Numbered from the stretch's first letter, positions 37,301 to 46,071 are shown. The stretch is DNA of 64,000 nt from Pseudanabaena mucicola str. Chao 1806 (GCF_030323025.1 NZ_CP097329.1:3892001-3956000), one strand, 5' to 3'. The notes: generated by a model from the sequence alone, not told the origin. Numbers and translations are program-made.

Positions 37301-37958
37301 AATCTCCTAATTGTAACGAAAAGAATGTATCCGTACTCTCTGTTTGATCTATTTGATTGAAAGAAAGAAAATCATCAAATCTTTTGATTTTGCTATCTTT
37401 TACATCAAGTGAATGTAAATCATCGAAGGCATCATTTAAATTATATGGTAAGTTTAGCGAATCAATATTTTGTTCATTAATCTCGTTACTATTATATTGA
37501 TTAGAAATTATAGAACTTGTATGGTCGTCGAATCCCTGCATTTTAGTAGCTAAACTAGCATTTATTTGTGTAAACAAATTGTTTTGTAAGTCAATCCAGT
37601 TAGGATTAGATTCTGTCTCGAAGCAATATTCATTAATGATTTGGCGCAGTAAAGTGATTACTTCAATCAGCAATTCTTTAAGAGTCTGGTTAATTAAATC
37701 TGGTCGAGCATCTAACACCTTAATCACATCATCAAAGTGATTGGTGACACTTGTAAAAACAGGGCTTTGTCTATAAAAATTTGCCTTCCTAGCAGAGTCA
37801 CTAAGCAATCTATATGTTTTACATACTTGCCCAATCTGCTGATTAAAATTTGACAGTCTAGGATCTAGTTCTAAAATTTGCTTTTCTAGATCACTAGTAT
37901 AAAGTTGGGCTTCTTTAGAAAAGATTTGCTTGTTTTGTTGTGATACTTTTTCAATCAT
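34317..37958 (-). CDS. CheA-like hybrid kinase/response regulator without visible Hpt histidine
   Basis: 1213 residues. The N-terminal ~110 residues are helical but lack the H-x-x-K-G of a phosphotransfer domain. An acidic, low-complexity region (~110-600) contains a 54-residue tandem duplication. The CheA-type kinase core follows (~605-870): dimerisation helices, N-box LLRNAFEYSIE (usual HLVRNAVDHGIE) and DDGRGFD, then a CheW-like domain (~870-1010), then a C-terminal receiver (~1085-1213) with Asp in ITDLEMPQMDG and Lys in FSKPY. It follows the chemoreceptor gene on the same strand, 77 bases downstream, so the two probably work together, for motility or surface behaviour as in PilJ/PilL systems. 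The missing Hpt makes the phosphorelay route unclear. Confidence 0.8.
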   Translation of the reverse strand: MIEKVSQQNKQIFSKEAQLYTSDLEKQILELDPRLSNFNQQIGQVCKTYRLLSDSARKANFYRQSPVFTSVTNHFDDVIKVLDARPDLINQTLKELLIEVITLLRQIINEYCFETESNPNWIDLQNNLFTQINASLATKMQGFDDHTSSIISNQYNSNEINEQNIDSLNLPYNLNDAFDDLHSLDVKDSKIKRFDDFLSFNQIDQTESTDTFFSLQLGDLDKLRQDLDESRMEIFQSSLELKHDLSQVASDEITHIEFNQEVSAISEDFDTHFDNLINLRSQRLPMPELLKDIFPLTNTNDLLENEDETALQIGNLENGESDLDTHFDNLINLRSQRLPMPELLKNIFPLTNTNDLLENEDETTLQEGNRGSAEEELDNHWHQFEESQSLKELNTHNEDLLENHDESAKISSQTFSLSDDNRDLIDDIDDDIADSFFERFPLDDDEVAFWNSLESMNPLDFLENPQQVEKSEKLEDQSQNQISSLVDSSQVESGLLWQDILKSQDFSSSDVDTTIEESPIYQKRSIPSTADSALVDSHYQEIEFPALNGYTAIDNYLGDISPLSLKMTTDLKIDLHANEDSGIIKQLDTHLTNTDNHEANIRVPINFLEHWEDLSEELLVRKTNLDVYLSEILALSHKAQKQLQVFDPQVDDNQNAIVTLQNTLKLITCLLEHTEKQSYAMSHDVCNLRKNFRQALKFPISSLVSKFPRILHELSLEHGKQVELIVQGSGIGIEREIAVLVGDTLEILLRNAFEYSIETTSERHQVGKTLQGKIEINATQTDDQTIIKISDDGRGFDNQASNIFHSETIMNLSNIRKNLWDIGGSISIKSHSGQGNQVTVTLPITVSLLSVLLIEIDQMCLAIASKCIREVVHIREEETNINEEPQTLVWNNHVVPIVRLNSLLKINCQRNSYQKNVPFSTNQILSHRPAIALPSYLIIQHDHNLFALKTDGCWYEQEATFHQIKGDIALPTLFSGAVVLWNSQAVALINQAELVNQCLPSHPNFNVFDLQSAHTSFLDLQDNSPQQKNLKSLSDFFTFSDQSNDSDISEFLKNPVLPFSQTPEPENLESSGIFMSDLLDGQKRLSIQPKVLIVESSANVSRYLAMTLAKSGFLTEQVHDGKAANAFLKDRLKDKLDIDIVITDLEMPQMDGFKLISSIRSDAELHNLPIVVLTARNNENDQKLALELGANAYFSKPYREQELIKTLQEIISR
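36880..37165 (-). repeat. 162-bp tandem duplication inside the CheA-like gene
   Basis: Two copies of a 54-codon unit starting DTHFDNLINLRSQRLPMPEL differ at only a few bases. Matching bases at 36971 and 37133 give the 162-base period. In frame and recent by its near identity. Confidence 0.85.
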
Positions 37959-38035
37959 TTCAGGAGTCGTTATATTTAGCTCTATTGAACTTTTTCTCTT
38001 GATGCTTGATGTCGATGTCTAGCTTTAATAATTTA

Positions 38036-41000
38036 TCAAGTCTTAAATTTAGTCAAAGCTTGTAGTAAGTCTCCAGAACATCCTTTGGTTGTCTTAAAGA
38101 ACTTCGATACTTCCAAAGAAGCAGCTAGATTCCTTTTGGCAATGTGAGAGATATCCTTCATTAAGTTGGCAACACCTTCAGATGTTTGTACTTGTGAAAT
38201 TGTAGCATCGGAAATTGACGATGCTAACTCCTCAATCTGCTGGGAAATATGAGAGATTTGCAACAGGCTATCTTTTGCTGAGGTCGCCAATTGGACGCTC
38301 TCGGCAGCTTGACTGCTACCAGAAGCAACTGCTGTCATGACAGCACTGGTCTCAATTTGAATACTACTTAGTAAACCTTCGACTTCTTTGGTAGCTGCTA
38401 CAGAACGTGCTGCTAATTCCCCTACCTCTTCTGCAACTATCGCAAATCCATTACCCATGTCTCCAGAACGAGAGGATTCAAGAGATGCATTAATCGCCAG
38501 AAAATTAGTCTTAATCGCTATTTCATTAATTGCAGAGATTGCTTTGGCAATCTTTTGTGAAACTTCACCTAAATGCTTGACCCGCTTGGCAGTGTTGACA
38601 ACAGTACCTTGCAATTCACCGACTTTTGTCATCACCGCACCAATAGAGCGATCGCTTTCAGAAAGCTTTTCTGCAAATATTTGTGACGATTTCAGTACAT
38701 TCTGGCTGATGGTTGTGATGGAGTTAGCTGATATCTTTGCCATTTGCACTGTATTTAGCGATCTCGTCACCGTATCGATCTGTCTCTGAGAAACACTTGT
38801 GAGACTGGCGATCGCCTGTTCATTTTGCCCAAGTGATAAATTAACTTGACTAGCAGAGGATTTAACTTGCATAACAATATTTAGCAATCCACGGATGACA
38901 TCATCAAAGAAAGTAGGTACATTATTGAGGTTACCATCAATGGATTTGGTCGAAACAGTCAAATCACCATCAGCTAAAGCCTGAACATCTTTTAGCATTT
39001 GCACTAGTTGCGCCTGTAGATCAGCTTTCTGTTGACGAAAGTTCGCAACCTCGGCATTACGTTGTACCATTTCCTGCCGAATTTTTTTACCTAATTTCAT
39101 GATATTTAGATCGGATATATCGTCATCTTTAATTTCTTGCTTTTCTTCTCTTGCAAGCTTAGATAAAACTTTGAACATTTTAACTACTTGCGATTGGAGC
39201 CTTTTTCTTTCCTGCTCTTGCTTTTGCATCATTACTTGGAACTGCCCAGACATGTTATTGATGCTTAAGGAAATATCGGCTAATTCATCATTACCTTCTA
39301 CACTGAGGCTCCTCAAACTAGTATGAGTATTGCCTTGACTGAGATCTCTTAAGGCTGTGCGAATATCCTTGAGTTTGTTACTTAATCGACGTGATAGAGC
39401 ATAGGAAATTGTGGCTACCAGCAAAGGTGTCGTGGCGATGCCAATGCCGATTACCAGCAATAGATTTTGATGACCTGAGATGGCTGTGGATTTATCGATA
39501 GTGGTGACTATATCCCAAGCCATTCCATAGCTTTGCATATTTGACACAGTGGCATAGGCAAGAATTAGGGGATTGCGATCGCCTTTCACAATTTCGGGAA
39601 GATCATTAGATACCAATGAACGTAAGCTTGGAAGTATAGCAAAATCTGTTAATGCATCCTCACCAAGCGTCACAGTTTGAGAACTGGCAATATATTTGTT
39701 CGAATTGTCAATTAAATAGAAATTGCTCTTTCCATTACTATATTTATTGCTGCTTAATTCACTTACCAAGGATTTTATAGGAATTTCAACCTGTAAAATC
39801 AAGCCTATCTTTTGAGAAACTGAACTCTTAAGAGATGTCACTGCATACAAAGAAGCGCCATCTTTTACAGCTACAGGATCGCTAATTAAAACGTTGTCAG
39901 ATGTCGTCGCTTTATTGAGAAGATTAGGATTAATTGTTTGGAGTATTTTAGATTTATTGGACTGAGCCAACAGTTCTCCATTGGTGCTAAATATCGCAAT
40001 GCTCGTATACTGGGGATAGGCTTGACTATAGAGATTTAGGCGATTAGTTAGGAGTTGCTTGTATTGACGCTGTTGGTTGATCGGCAAGGAGGCTAATAGC
40101 TTCATCGTCCTATTCGGTTCTGATAGATTCGGAGTAATAGGCAAATCTTGTAGAGTATTTTGCCCTACCTCTGCTGATACCAACAATGTCTTGAGTACTC
40201 CGACATCACTAGCTTGTTTGTGCAAGAAATTTTCAGTTATTTTCGCAAGTGTGATCGCTTCCGACTGTTGTGCCTGTTTGACCTTTGCTAATAGTAGACT
40301 ATCCCCAACTTTGTATGCTGTTCCCCCTAAAATTAACGCAGGAATAGTAGCAACTAAAGCGCCCCATAAAGTGATTTTTTGACCTACTGTAGAAAACTTT
40401 AGAGAAAATTTCAGCATATCTTCTATAGCGAACGCTGAAGCTGAGGAGTTAGCAGACTTATTGCTCACAATCTCCTCAGGATTCCTTTGTTCATTAGCAG
40501 CTATGAATGCTTCAGATTCTAAAGGTGGAAATTTAACTTGATTTTTTATCTTTTTGTTCTTCCCAGTCTTTCCATCTTGGGACTTATTATTTTGGAGAGT
40601 AGCGATCGTGTCCTGCAAAACTGATGATGGTGCGAGAGGATTAGTAGACCATTCCATTGTCTTGTCACTGAAAATCAATGTCTCACTGGAATGCTCTTCA
40701 GGCATGATGACTTGTTGCTGTTTATTCAATAGAGAGGCGATCACAGGTGGTGGTGGCACTACTCCATTGCTAATTTTGATGGCATTTTGTGGCTTAGATA
40801 CGCTGACATTATTCGGAACGTTCCCATTAGAATCTAATAGAAGAGTTTGATCCTCACTGCTCTCAGCTAAATCAGAATTAGATGCGATTCCATTATCTGC
40901 CAGACGACTTGTCCCCAAGATTGCATTAACTTGAGGGTACATAACTTGGGGAATTTTTTGTTGCGAAGATGGCTCATGTAATTTATGGGAGCTATCAGGA

Positions 41001-41305
41001 TCTTTTGAGGCAGACTTTATAGATTCAGCCTTTTGAGCGCTAAGCGCTAACTTATTTTGAATTTGAGCAAGGGAAGTATTAGCTAGATCAAGCAAATCAG
41101 GATCATCCGTAAGGGTTAATACCTTTTGGTATTGCACCTTAGCGTACTCAATTTTACCTGCTTTACGAAAGGTTGCGCCTAACCAAATATGCAGTTTGGG
41201 ATTGCGAGGATCTTCATACAACAATTCTGAGAACTGCTGCATTGCCTCTTCATACTGCCCCTCTGCATAGGAGTGTAGAGCCGCCTGATACTGAGCTGTC
41301 ATCAT
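38036..41305 (-). CDS. Methyl-accepting chemotaxis protein with N-terminal TPR
   Basis: 1089 residues. Residues 1-~90 hold TPR-like repeats (AALHSYAEGQYEEAMQQFSE and the next helix pair), cytoplasmic, then a long disordered linker. A first membrane span (~311-332) is followed by a periplasmic Cache-like domain, a second span (LVIGIGIATTPLLVATISYA, ~620), two HAMP-like regions, and the signalling hairpin with the tip EIAIKTNFLAINASLESSRS (~985), then GFAIVAEEVGELAARS. The TPR placed before the first span is unusual for chemoreceptors generally, though cyanobacterial PilJ-type proteins can have it. Probably an operon with the CheA-like gene just downstream. Start at either of two adjacent ATG codons. 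Confidence 0.87.
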   Translation of the reverse strand: MMTAQYQAALHSYAEGQYEEAMQQFSELLYEDPRNPKLHIWLGATFRKAGKIEYAKVQYQKVLTLTDDPDLLDLANTSLAQIQNKLALSAQKAESIKSASKDPDSSHKLHEPSSQQKIPQVMYPQVNAILGTSRLADNGIASNSDLAESSEDQTLLLDSNGNVPNNVSVSKPQNAIKISNGVVPPPPVIASLLNKQQQVIMPEEHSSETLIFSDKTMEWSTNPLAPSSVLQDTIATLQNNKSQDGKTGKNKKIKNQVKFPPLESEAFIAANEQRNPEEIVSNKSANSSASAFAIEDMLKFSLKFSTVGQKITLWGALVATIPALILGGTAYKVGDSLLLAKVKQAQQSEAITLAKITENFLHKQASDVGVLKTLLVSAEVGQNTLQDLPITPNLSEPNRTMKLLASLPINQQRQYKQLLTNRLNLYSQAYPQYTSIAIFSTNGELLAQSNKSKILQTINPNLLNKATTSDNVLISDPVAVKDGASLYAVTSLKSSVSQKIGLILQVEIPIKSLVSELSSNKYSNGKSNFYLIDNSNKYIASSQTVTLGEDALTDFAILPSLRSLVSNDLPEIVKGDRNPLILAYATVSNMQSYGMAWDIVTTIDKSTAISGHQNLLLVIGIGIATTPLLVATISYALSRRLSNKLKDIRTALRDLSQGNTHTSLRSLSVEGNDELADISLSINNMSGQFQVMMQKQEQERKRLQSQVVKMFKVLSKLAREEKQEIKDDDISDLNIMKLGKKIRQEMVQRNAEVANFRQQKADLQAQLVQMLKDVQALADGDLTVSTKSIDGNLNNVPTFFDDVIRGLLNIVMQVKSSASQVNLSLGQNEQAIASLTSVSQRQIDTVTRSLNTVQMAKISANSITTISQNVLKSSQIFAEKLSESDRSIGAVMTKVGELQGTVVNTAKRVKHLGEVSQKIAKAISAINEIAIKTNFLAINASLESSRSGDMGNGFAIVAEEVGELAARSVAATKEVEGLLSSIQIETSAVMTAVASGSSQAAESVQLATSAKDSLLQISHISQQIEELASSISDATISQVQTSEGVANLMKDISHIAKRNLAASLEVSKFFKTTKGCSGDLLQALTKFKT

Positions 41306-41423
41306 GATCGTCCCTGTATGAAATACGTCTTTGCTTGTTTCGAATAAGGAGCTTTAGGTCTCTACAAGTCTCCTAATACACAATTAAACGCATTAGTATG
41401 TAAATCCTCTAGCGCCATTTTGC

Positions 41424-41456
41424 TTGTGTTTATTAAAAAAAGTGCTATTGTATATA
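41424..41456 (+). promoter_or_regulatory. Possible sigma-70-type promoter
   Basis: TTGTGT (41424-41429), a 16-base spacer, then TATTGT (41446-41451) running into TATATAAGG. It would start transcription near 41458, upstream of the structured region and the deoxyhypusine-synthase-like gene. Confidence 0.4.
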
Positions 41457-41509
41457 AGGACTTGTTATTCTCAGTTATATACAAATTGAAAAAGCTGGTT
41501 TTATTGCTT

Positions 41510-41685
41510 GGATGTGATTGGCTTCTCAACGAAAAACTAGGCGACAGACGTGAATCTGACCCTACGCTTTCTTGGGATGATGCCTGTGAAGGTCCCAGTA
41601 TGTTCTGATCGACCTCCTAACTATTAGGGTTGTAACCACTGTTGACAGCCTAGGTCGGTCACTTCTCATAAATGAGAAGAATAAA
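41510..41685 (+). ncRNA. Candidate structured RNA (6S-like layout), unproven
   Basis: Inside a 634-base gap without a credible gene, this stretch can fold into one long rod. CTAGGC (41537-41542) pairs with GCCTAG (41648-41653), extended by ACAG/CTGT. After an internal bubble ACCCTA pairs with TAGGGT, then CTTGGGA pairs with TCCCAG near the tip. A CTTCTC/GAGAAG hairpin (41662-41679) ends it. A closing stem, bubble and distal hairpin over ~175 bases is the layout of 6S RNA, but I do not recognise the sequence itself. It could equally be an mRNA leader. Confidence 0.33.
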
Positions 41686-41939
41686 TATTTTCAAAACTGA
41701 ATATTTAGCATTAAGAACCGTTAGAGCAGAGATTATTCCATGTTCATTTTTTAGCTTGGCAGTAATTGGTGTTTTGACTAACATACCAGACTGTCAATGT
41801 TTAAATTGTGACAGATCAAAAAGTTTAGGTTCTACGATGTTCGATTTTGCTTGTTCAGTTTTTGAAGCTTGCTCAATTTTTATTGCATACATTTGCATAC
41901 ATCTACTAACACACAAACATCTAGGACTTATAGAGAACC

Positions 41940-43001
41940 ATGAAACGCGAACTACTTAAACAGACTGTTGAACATATTGACATCAAGACATTTGATGTTG
42001 TGGGATTGGTTGATGCAATGGCAAATACAGCTTTTCAAGGACGTAATCTTGGACGTGCGGCTCGTATTTACGACAATATGATCCAAGATAAGGATTGTGC
42101 AATCATCCTATGTTTAGCAGGTTCTTTATTTAGTGCTGGTCTAAAAGGAATTGTCTACGATTTGATTGTCAATAACATGGTAGACATGATTGTCTCTACA
42201 GGTGCAAACATCGTCGATCAAGACTTCTTTGAGGCTCTTGGCTTCCGTCACTATGTGGGTGATATCTTTGCTGATGACGCGGTATTACGTGAAAATGCAA
42301 TTGATCGCATCTATGACACCTACATCGACGAAGACGAACTGCGAGTTTGCGACATGACGATCGCCGAAATTGCGAATTCTCTTCCTCCTCGGGCATACTC
42401 TTCTCGTGAATTCATCCATGAAATGGGTGCATATTTAGATAAGAATGCCAAAAATCGCCACTCCGTTGTTTTGGCAGCCTATGAGCATCAAGTTCCAATC
42501 TTTGTTCCTGCTTTCAGTGATTGTTCCGCAGGTTTTGGTTTAGTGCATCATCAGTGGAACTCTCCCGAAGAGCATGTCAGTATTGACTCTGTAAAGGATT
42601 TCCGTGAATTGACTCAGTGCAAGCTGGCAAGCCCTCATACTGGTCTATTTATGATTGGTGGTGGTGTACCGAAGAATTTCGCACAAGATACTGTCGTTGC
42701 GGCGGAATTGCTCGGTTTTGATGCTGCTATGCACAAGTATGCTGTGCAAATCACCGTTGCTGATGAGCGTGACGGTGCTCTGTCGGGTTCTACTTTGAAG
42801 GAAGCTCATTCTTGGGGCAAAGTAGATATCGTACAAGAACAGATGGTGTTCTCAGAAGCGACTGTGGCACTACCTCTGATTGCAGGTTATGCTTACGGTA
42901 AGAAGAATTGGTGTGATCGTGCTCCTCGTCATTTAGCTCAAGTTTTCAATAAGCCATCTGTGACGACTTTCAGCAGTATTTCTACTCCAGTTAGCGTATA
43001 G
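41940..43001 (+). CDS. Deoxyhypusine synthase-like protein
   Basis: 353 residues of the deoxyhypusine synthase family. The eukaryotic enzyme moves an aminobutyl group from spermidine to a lysine of eIF5A; bacteria lack eIF5A, and bacterial relatives are thought to make homospermidine or modify polyamines. Visible: VSTGANIVDQDFFEALGFRH (NAD-binding), PIFVPAFSDCSAGFGL and IGGGVPKNFAQDT, whose Lys is at the position of the catalytic lysine. The family is widespread in cyanobacteria. The short frames upstream (41420-41959) look accidental. An intrinsic terminator follows. Confidence 0.85.
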   Translation: MKRELLKQTVEHIDIKTFDVVGLVDAMANTAFQGRNLGRAARIYDNMIQDKDCAIILCLAGSLFSAGLKGIVYDLIVNNMVDMIVSTGANIVDQDFFEALGFRHYVGDIFADDAVLRENAIDRIYDTYIDEDELRVCDMTIAEIANSLPPRAYSSREFIHEMGAYLDKNAKNRHSVVLAAYEHQVPIFVPAFSDCSAGFGLVHHQWNSPEEHVSIDSVKDFRELTQCKLASPHTGLFMIGGGVPKNFAQDTVVAAELLGFDAAMHKYAVQITVADERDGALSGSTLKEAHSWGKVDIVQEQMVFSEATVALPLIAGYAYGKKNWCDRAPRHLAQVFNKPSVTTFSSISTPVSV

Positions 43002-43011
43002 AAAAATAGAC

Positions 43012-43038
43012 AAAAGCCTTGCATTTCTAGGCTTTTTT
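43012..43038 (+). terminator. Intrinsic terminator
   Basis: AAAAGCCT (43012-43019) pairs with AGGCTTTTTT (43029-43038), ending in a T-run, just after the deoxyhypusine-synthase-like gene. Confidence 0.85.
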
Positions 43039-43172
43039 GGATTAATGATTTAGGATTGGCGGTATTTCATATCGCCAATCCTTTTTATTTTTGTTTCTCT
43101 CAGCCCTCAGTGTAAGCTAGCTGAGCGAAGTTAAATCTGTAGTTTTTATTTAAATTATCTATAATTTCTCTA

Positions 43173-44052
43173 AGTGCAGGACAAAAATTTAATGGAGTTA
43201 AAGAAAACTTGGGAATTGAGATGAAGATCAAAGATGATATGACGCAGGAAATCAAAACCAAGACGAAACAGAGTCTCAATGACCCAACACTTGGCATAGT
43301 CAGCAATAGCTTTATCAGGATCGTGAGCAGTAGGGACAATTAATAAATCCCCATCCTCCAGACGCATAGCCGCAATATAAAGCAAATGTCTCCAAACTAG
43401 TCTCAGTTTGGAGAGGACTTTGGATTGACCAACTTGGAGATCTTGGGAACAAATGTCAGCGCGTAGTTGTTTCAGTCCATCATCCCTCACCCACAAACTC
43501 TCGGTCGGCGGTCAAAAAGTCGATTTTACGATCTCCAAATAGTTCTAAGAAACGATTCCATAATTGACAAAGCTCTTTGGTGTTGGAGTTACTTTTTTGT
43601 CCAGCATCATCGATACCAAGAGGAATGCAACTCCGTGATGTACGACAGCCAATGTCAGCACATTAAACACAGTCTCGCCGAATTTCCAATCAGTACGGTC
43701 GAAGGAAATTAACCATGGTTCAGGTATTTTCATCACTTTGACGACCATGAAAGCATTGCTTTCATGGTCCACTTCAAGCTATCGAAAAAATCTTTGTAAC
43801 CGCTTAAAGTTGTGGTTCGACTTTGGCTTTACCTCTAAATCCTGTGGCGATTTCTTCTAGGTTGACTGTCTTTACTCGCATTAACGCAATTAAGAATATC
43901 GAACAAAAGCTAGTCTTGCTCCATTCCATTGCAGATGTTGCTGCAACTTTTCGCGAAATAGGTTAATCTCTTCCATAGGGGTTTGATGAATGGTGTAGTT
44001 ATCTTCTATAAAGTCCCTTCCTGTCTACTTTTGCAACTTTTTGTCCTGTACT
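43173..44052 (-). mobile_element. Degenerate IS4-type insertion sequence
   Basis: Bounded by imperfect 15-bp terminal repeats AGTGCAGGACAAAAA / TTTTTGTCCTGTACT. The disrupted transposase reads SFDRTDWKFGETVFNVLTLA (first catalytic Asp region), then a frameshifted MLLDKK region, LFGDRKIDFLTADREFVGE, and the C-terminal part. Compared with the fragment at 20970-21555 it lacks about 25 residues after REFVGE and about 65 residues covering the catalytic Glu region. It is dead, but both ends survive, so it could still be moved in trans. Confidence 0.8.
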
Positions 44053-44113
44053 AAGGTTTGTGGAATAGGACTAAAATTGATCTAGAGGTTAATTTGTATA
44101 GACTCTTTGACTT

Positions 44114-44861
44114 ATGGTTGCTTCACCCGATCGCCTATTAGTGAGCTATGAAGAATATCTCGCTTGGGAATCAACCCAAGAAATGCGCCATGAATTTTGC
44201 GATGGTGAAGTTATCGCTATGGCAGACAGTAGCCGTAACCATAATCACGTCTCACTCAATTTTTCTAAAATCTTAGATAATGCACTAGCTGATCGCTCCT
44301 GCGAAGTTTACATTGCTGATGTTAAGATGCAGGTACAGCCAAGAGACAAATATTTTTATCCTGATGTAATAGTTAACGCAAGTTCGGGATAATTTGAAAC
44401 AGGCTTTGAGAGAGGGTTTGCGTAGCAAACCCTCTCTCAAAGCCTAAAAGTAAAAGCCTTGCTTAGCAAGGCTTTTACTTTTAGGCTTTGAAAATTTGCC
44501 AGCTTAAACCGAACTGACGTTAGTTACTTGCGATGAACGTGATCGCCACGATGCCCAATTAGTCAGTTTTCCTTGCTTGATTATCGAAGTGATCTCCCCA
44601 TCAATCGAAGCCTTCGATCGCGGATTTAGGTTTTCACAATATCGCAATTTCGAGACCTTGCAAGAATATGTCTTGGTGCAAGTCGAGCAGCCAATTGTGG
44701 AAGTATTTCAGCGCAATGAGCAGGGGCAATAGGTATTTTTTGAGTATGGCATCGGTGATCGGCTATTCCTGAAATCCGTCAATGTCGAACTAGGAATTAG
44801 CGATCTGTATCAACAAATCCAATCTGATCCTAATTCACAAAATGGGGATACCACTTTGTGA
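44114..44861 (+). pseudogene. Uma2 family gene broken by a MITE and a stop codon
   Basis: The 5' part (44114-44375) encodes a good Uma2 N-terminus (LVSYEEYLAWESTQEMRHEF, then VKMQVQPRDKYFYPDVIV). A 145-bp MITE follows. The frame resumes at 44521 with TCDERDRHDAQLVSFP, IEVISPSIEAFDRGFRFSQY and FETLQEYVLVQVEQP, the rest of the family core. A TAG follows EQGQ where the family has Trp, so a TGG-to-TAG change probably added a second lesion. Homology then runs to the stop near 44861. Not functional. Confidence 0.85.
44376..44520. mobile_element. 145-bp MITE (element B) inserted in a Uma2 gene
   Basis: Ends ACGCAAGTTCGG and CCGAACTGACGT; TAGTTA is duplicated at 44370-44375 and 44521-44526. Inside are two strong hairpins, GCTTTGAGAGAGGGTTTG / CAAACCCTCTCTCAAAGC and AAAGTAAAAGCCTTGC / GCAAGGCTTTTACTTT. 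A second copy, inverted, is at 52572-52713. Confidence 0.85.
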
Positions 44862-44883
44862 ATTAAAAAGTGAATAAAAAAAA

Positions 44884-46071
44884 CTAAGTCACGCGGGTCA
44901 AAATGATAAATCCAGCCGTAATCCCAATTAGATTTGGCATCCATGCAGCAGCAATTGGCGAGAGAAACTCCACCTGTCCAAGCGCACCGCAGATAAACAG
45001 CAGTAAATAATAGCCAAAAATAATTAATACGCTTAAGCCAAACCCGATCGCTGCACCAGTTCTTTGTGGGCGCATTCCTAGGGATGCTCCAACGATCGCA
45101 AATACGACACAGATAAAGGGAAGTGCATATTTTTGCTCGAGTCTGACCTCTAACTTGCGGATCTCCTTTGTATTGCCAGATTGTCTCAGTAGTTCAATAT
45201 TGCGTCGAATATCCTCGATATTCATCTCTTCAGCACTACGCTGTTCTTGCGCCAAGTCTAGGGGTGCACGGGGTAACTTGAGATTTTGATCATCAAAGCG
45301 GAGAATACTGCGATAATTACCGTCCGCTCCAACGAGATAGGTTGTACCTTTGCTAAATTTCCACACATTTTGTTCGGGCAACCACACTGCGGACTCCGCC
45401 GACAAAATTTGCTGGATCTGTCCTTGGGAAAAGTCTAAGACGGTTAACCCACGCATTTCTTTGCCATCAAAGCTACGAGCATAAAAGCTACGCACTAAGC
45501 CTTGCCTAGTTGTGCCATCTTCCTGTGGTACATCACCATATTGCTGATAGACAATATCTTGTTTTTTAAATTGGAGATTTTCTTGATTGAGAGCTGCTCG
45601 TAATGTACTGCGTGATTGCCAGTTTGCCGCAGGGACGATCGCCTCATTAAACACGTAGGTCATCCCTGTGACAAAGAGGCTTAGTACCAATGCAGGTAAA
45701 ACCAATCGGTACGCACTCACCCCACAACTGCGTAAAGCTGTAGTCTCACCATCCCCAGACATACGGCTATAGGAAAGCAATGTTGCAAGTAGCATCGACA
45801 TCGGGAATGAGTAGACCATAAATCCAGGAATTTGATAACCAAAAATCTGAAGTGCTGTCCAGATACTTAATCCTGAATCTGTAATGAGACGGATTAGTTC
45901 AAATAGTGATCCGATCGCTAAAATCACTGATGAAAATGCTCCTACCCCGAATAAAAAAGGGGTTAGCATTTGTGTGAATAAATAGCGATCCATGATCGAT
46001 AGTTTTGGTAGCCATCCCTGCGACACTTTTGTAGCTTTTTTCCTCGGATGCGTCGTTTGTAAGGTTGCCAT
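44884..46071 (-). CDS. LptF/LptG family permease of lipopolysaccharide export
   Basis: 395 residues of the YjgP/YjgQ family. It forms the inner-membrane channel of the Lpt bridge that pulls lipopolysaccharide out of the membrane with energy from LptB. MDRYLFTQMLTPFLFGVGAF starts the first span, with ALQIFGYQIPGFMVYSFPMS and SYSRMSGDGETTALRSCGVS as the conserved cytoplasmic coupling region. A periplasmic jellyroll follows, then three C-terminal spans. It is last in a run panC-cmk, lptA, lptB, lptF/G. Cyanobacteria usually encode one such permease, which may form a homodimer. Confidence 0.9.
   Translation of the reverse strand: MATLQTTHPRKKATKVSQGWLPKLSIMDRYLFTQMLTPFLFGVGAFSSVILAIGSLFELIRLITDSGLSIWTALQIFGYQIPGFMVYSFPMSMLLATLLSYSRMSGDGETTALRSCGVSAYRLVLPALVLSLFVTGMTYVFNEAIVPAANWQSRSTLRAALNQENLQFKKQDIVYQQYGDVPQEDGTTRQGLVRSFYARSFDGKEMRGLTVLDFSQGQIQQILSAESAVWLPEQNVWKFSKGTTYLVGADGNYRSILRFDDQNLKLPRAPLDLAQEQRSAEEMNIEDIRRNIELLRQSGNTKEIRKLEVRLEQKYALPFICVVFAIVGASLGMRPQRTGAAIGFGLSVLIIFGYYLLLFICGALGQVEFLSPIAAAWMPNLIGITAGFIILTRVT

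Noticed and set aside
41420-41608. A 62-codon frame in the same gap
   Set aside because: Runs through the palindromic stems of the candidate RNA and has no ribosome binding site or motif.
41672-41959. A 95-codon frame overlapping the start of the deoxyhypusine-synthase-like gene
   Set aside because: Cys-rich, low-complexity translation without a recognised motif; it overlaps the downstream gene and the AT-rich leader. Treated as accidental.
42196-42836. Antisense frames within the deoxyhypusine-synthase-like gene
   Set aside because: Shadows of a well-supported gene; no motif.
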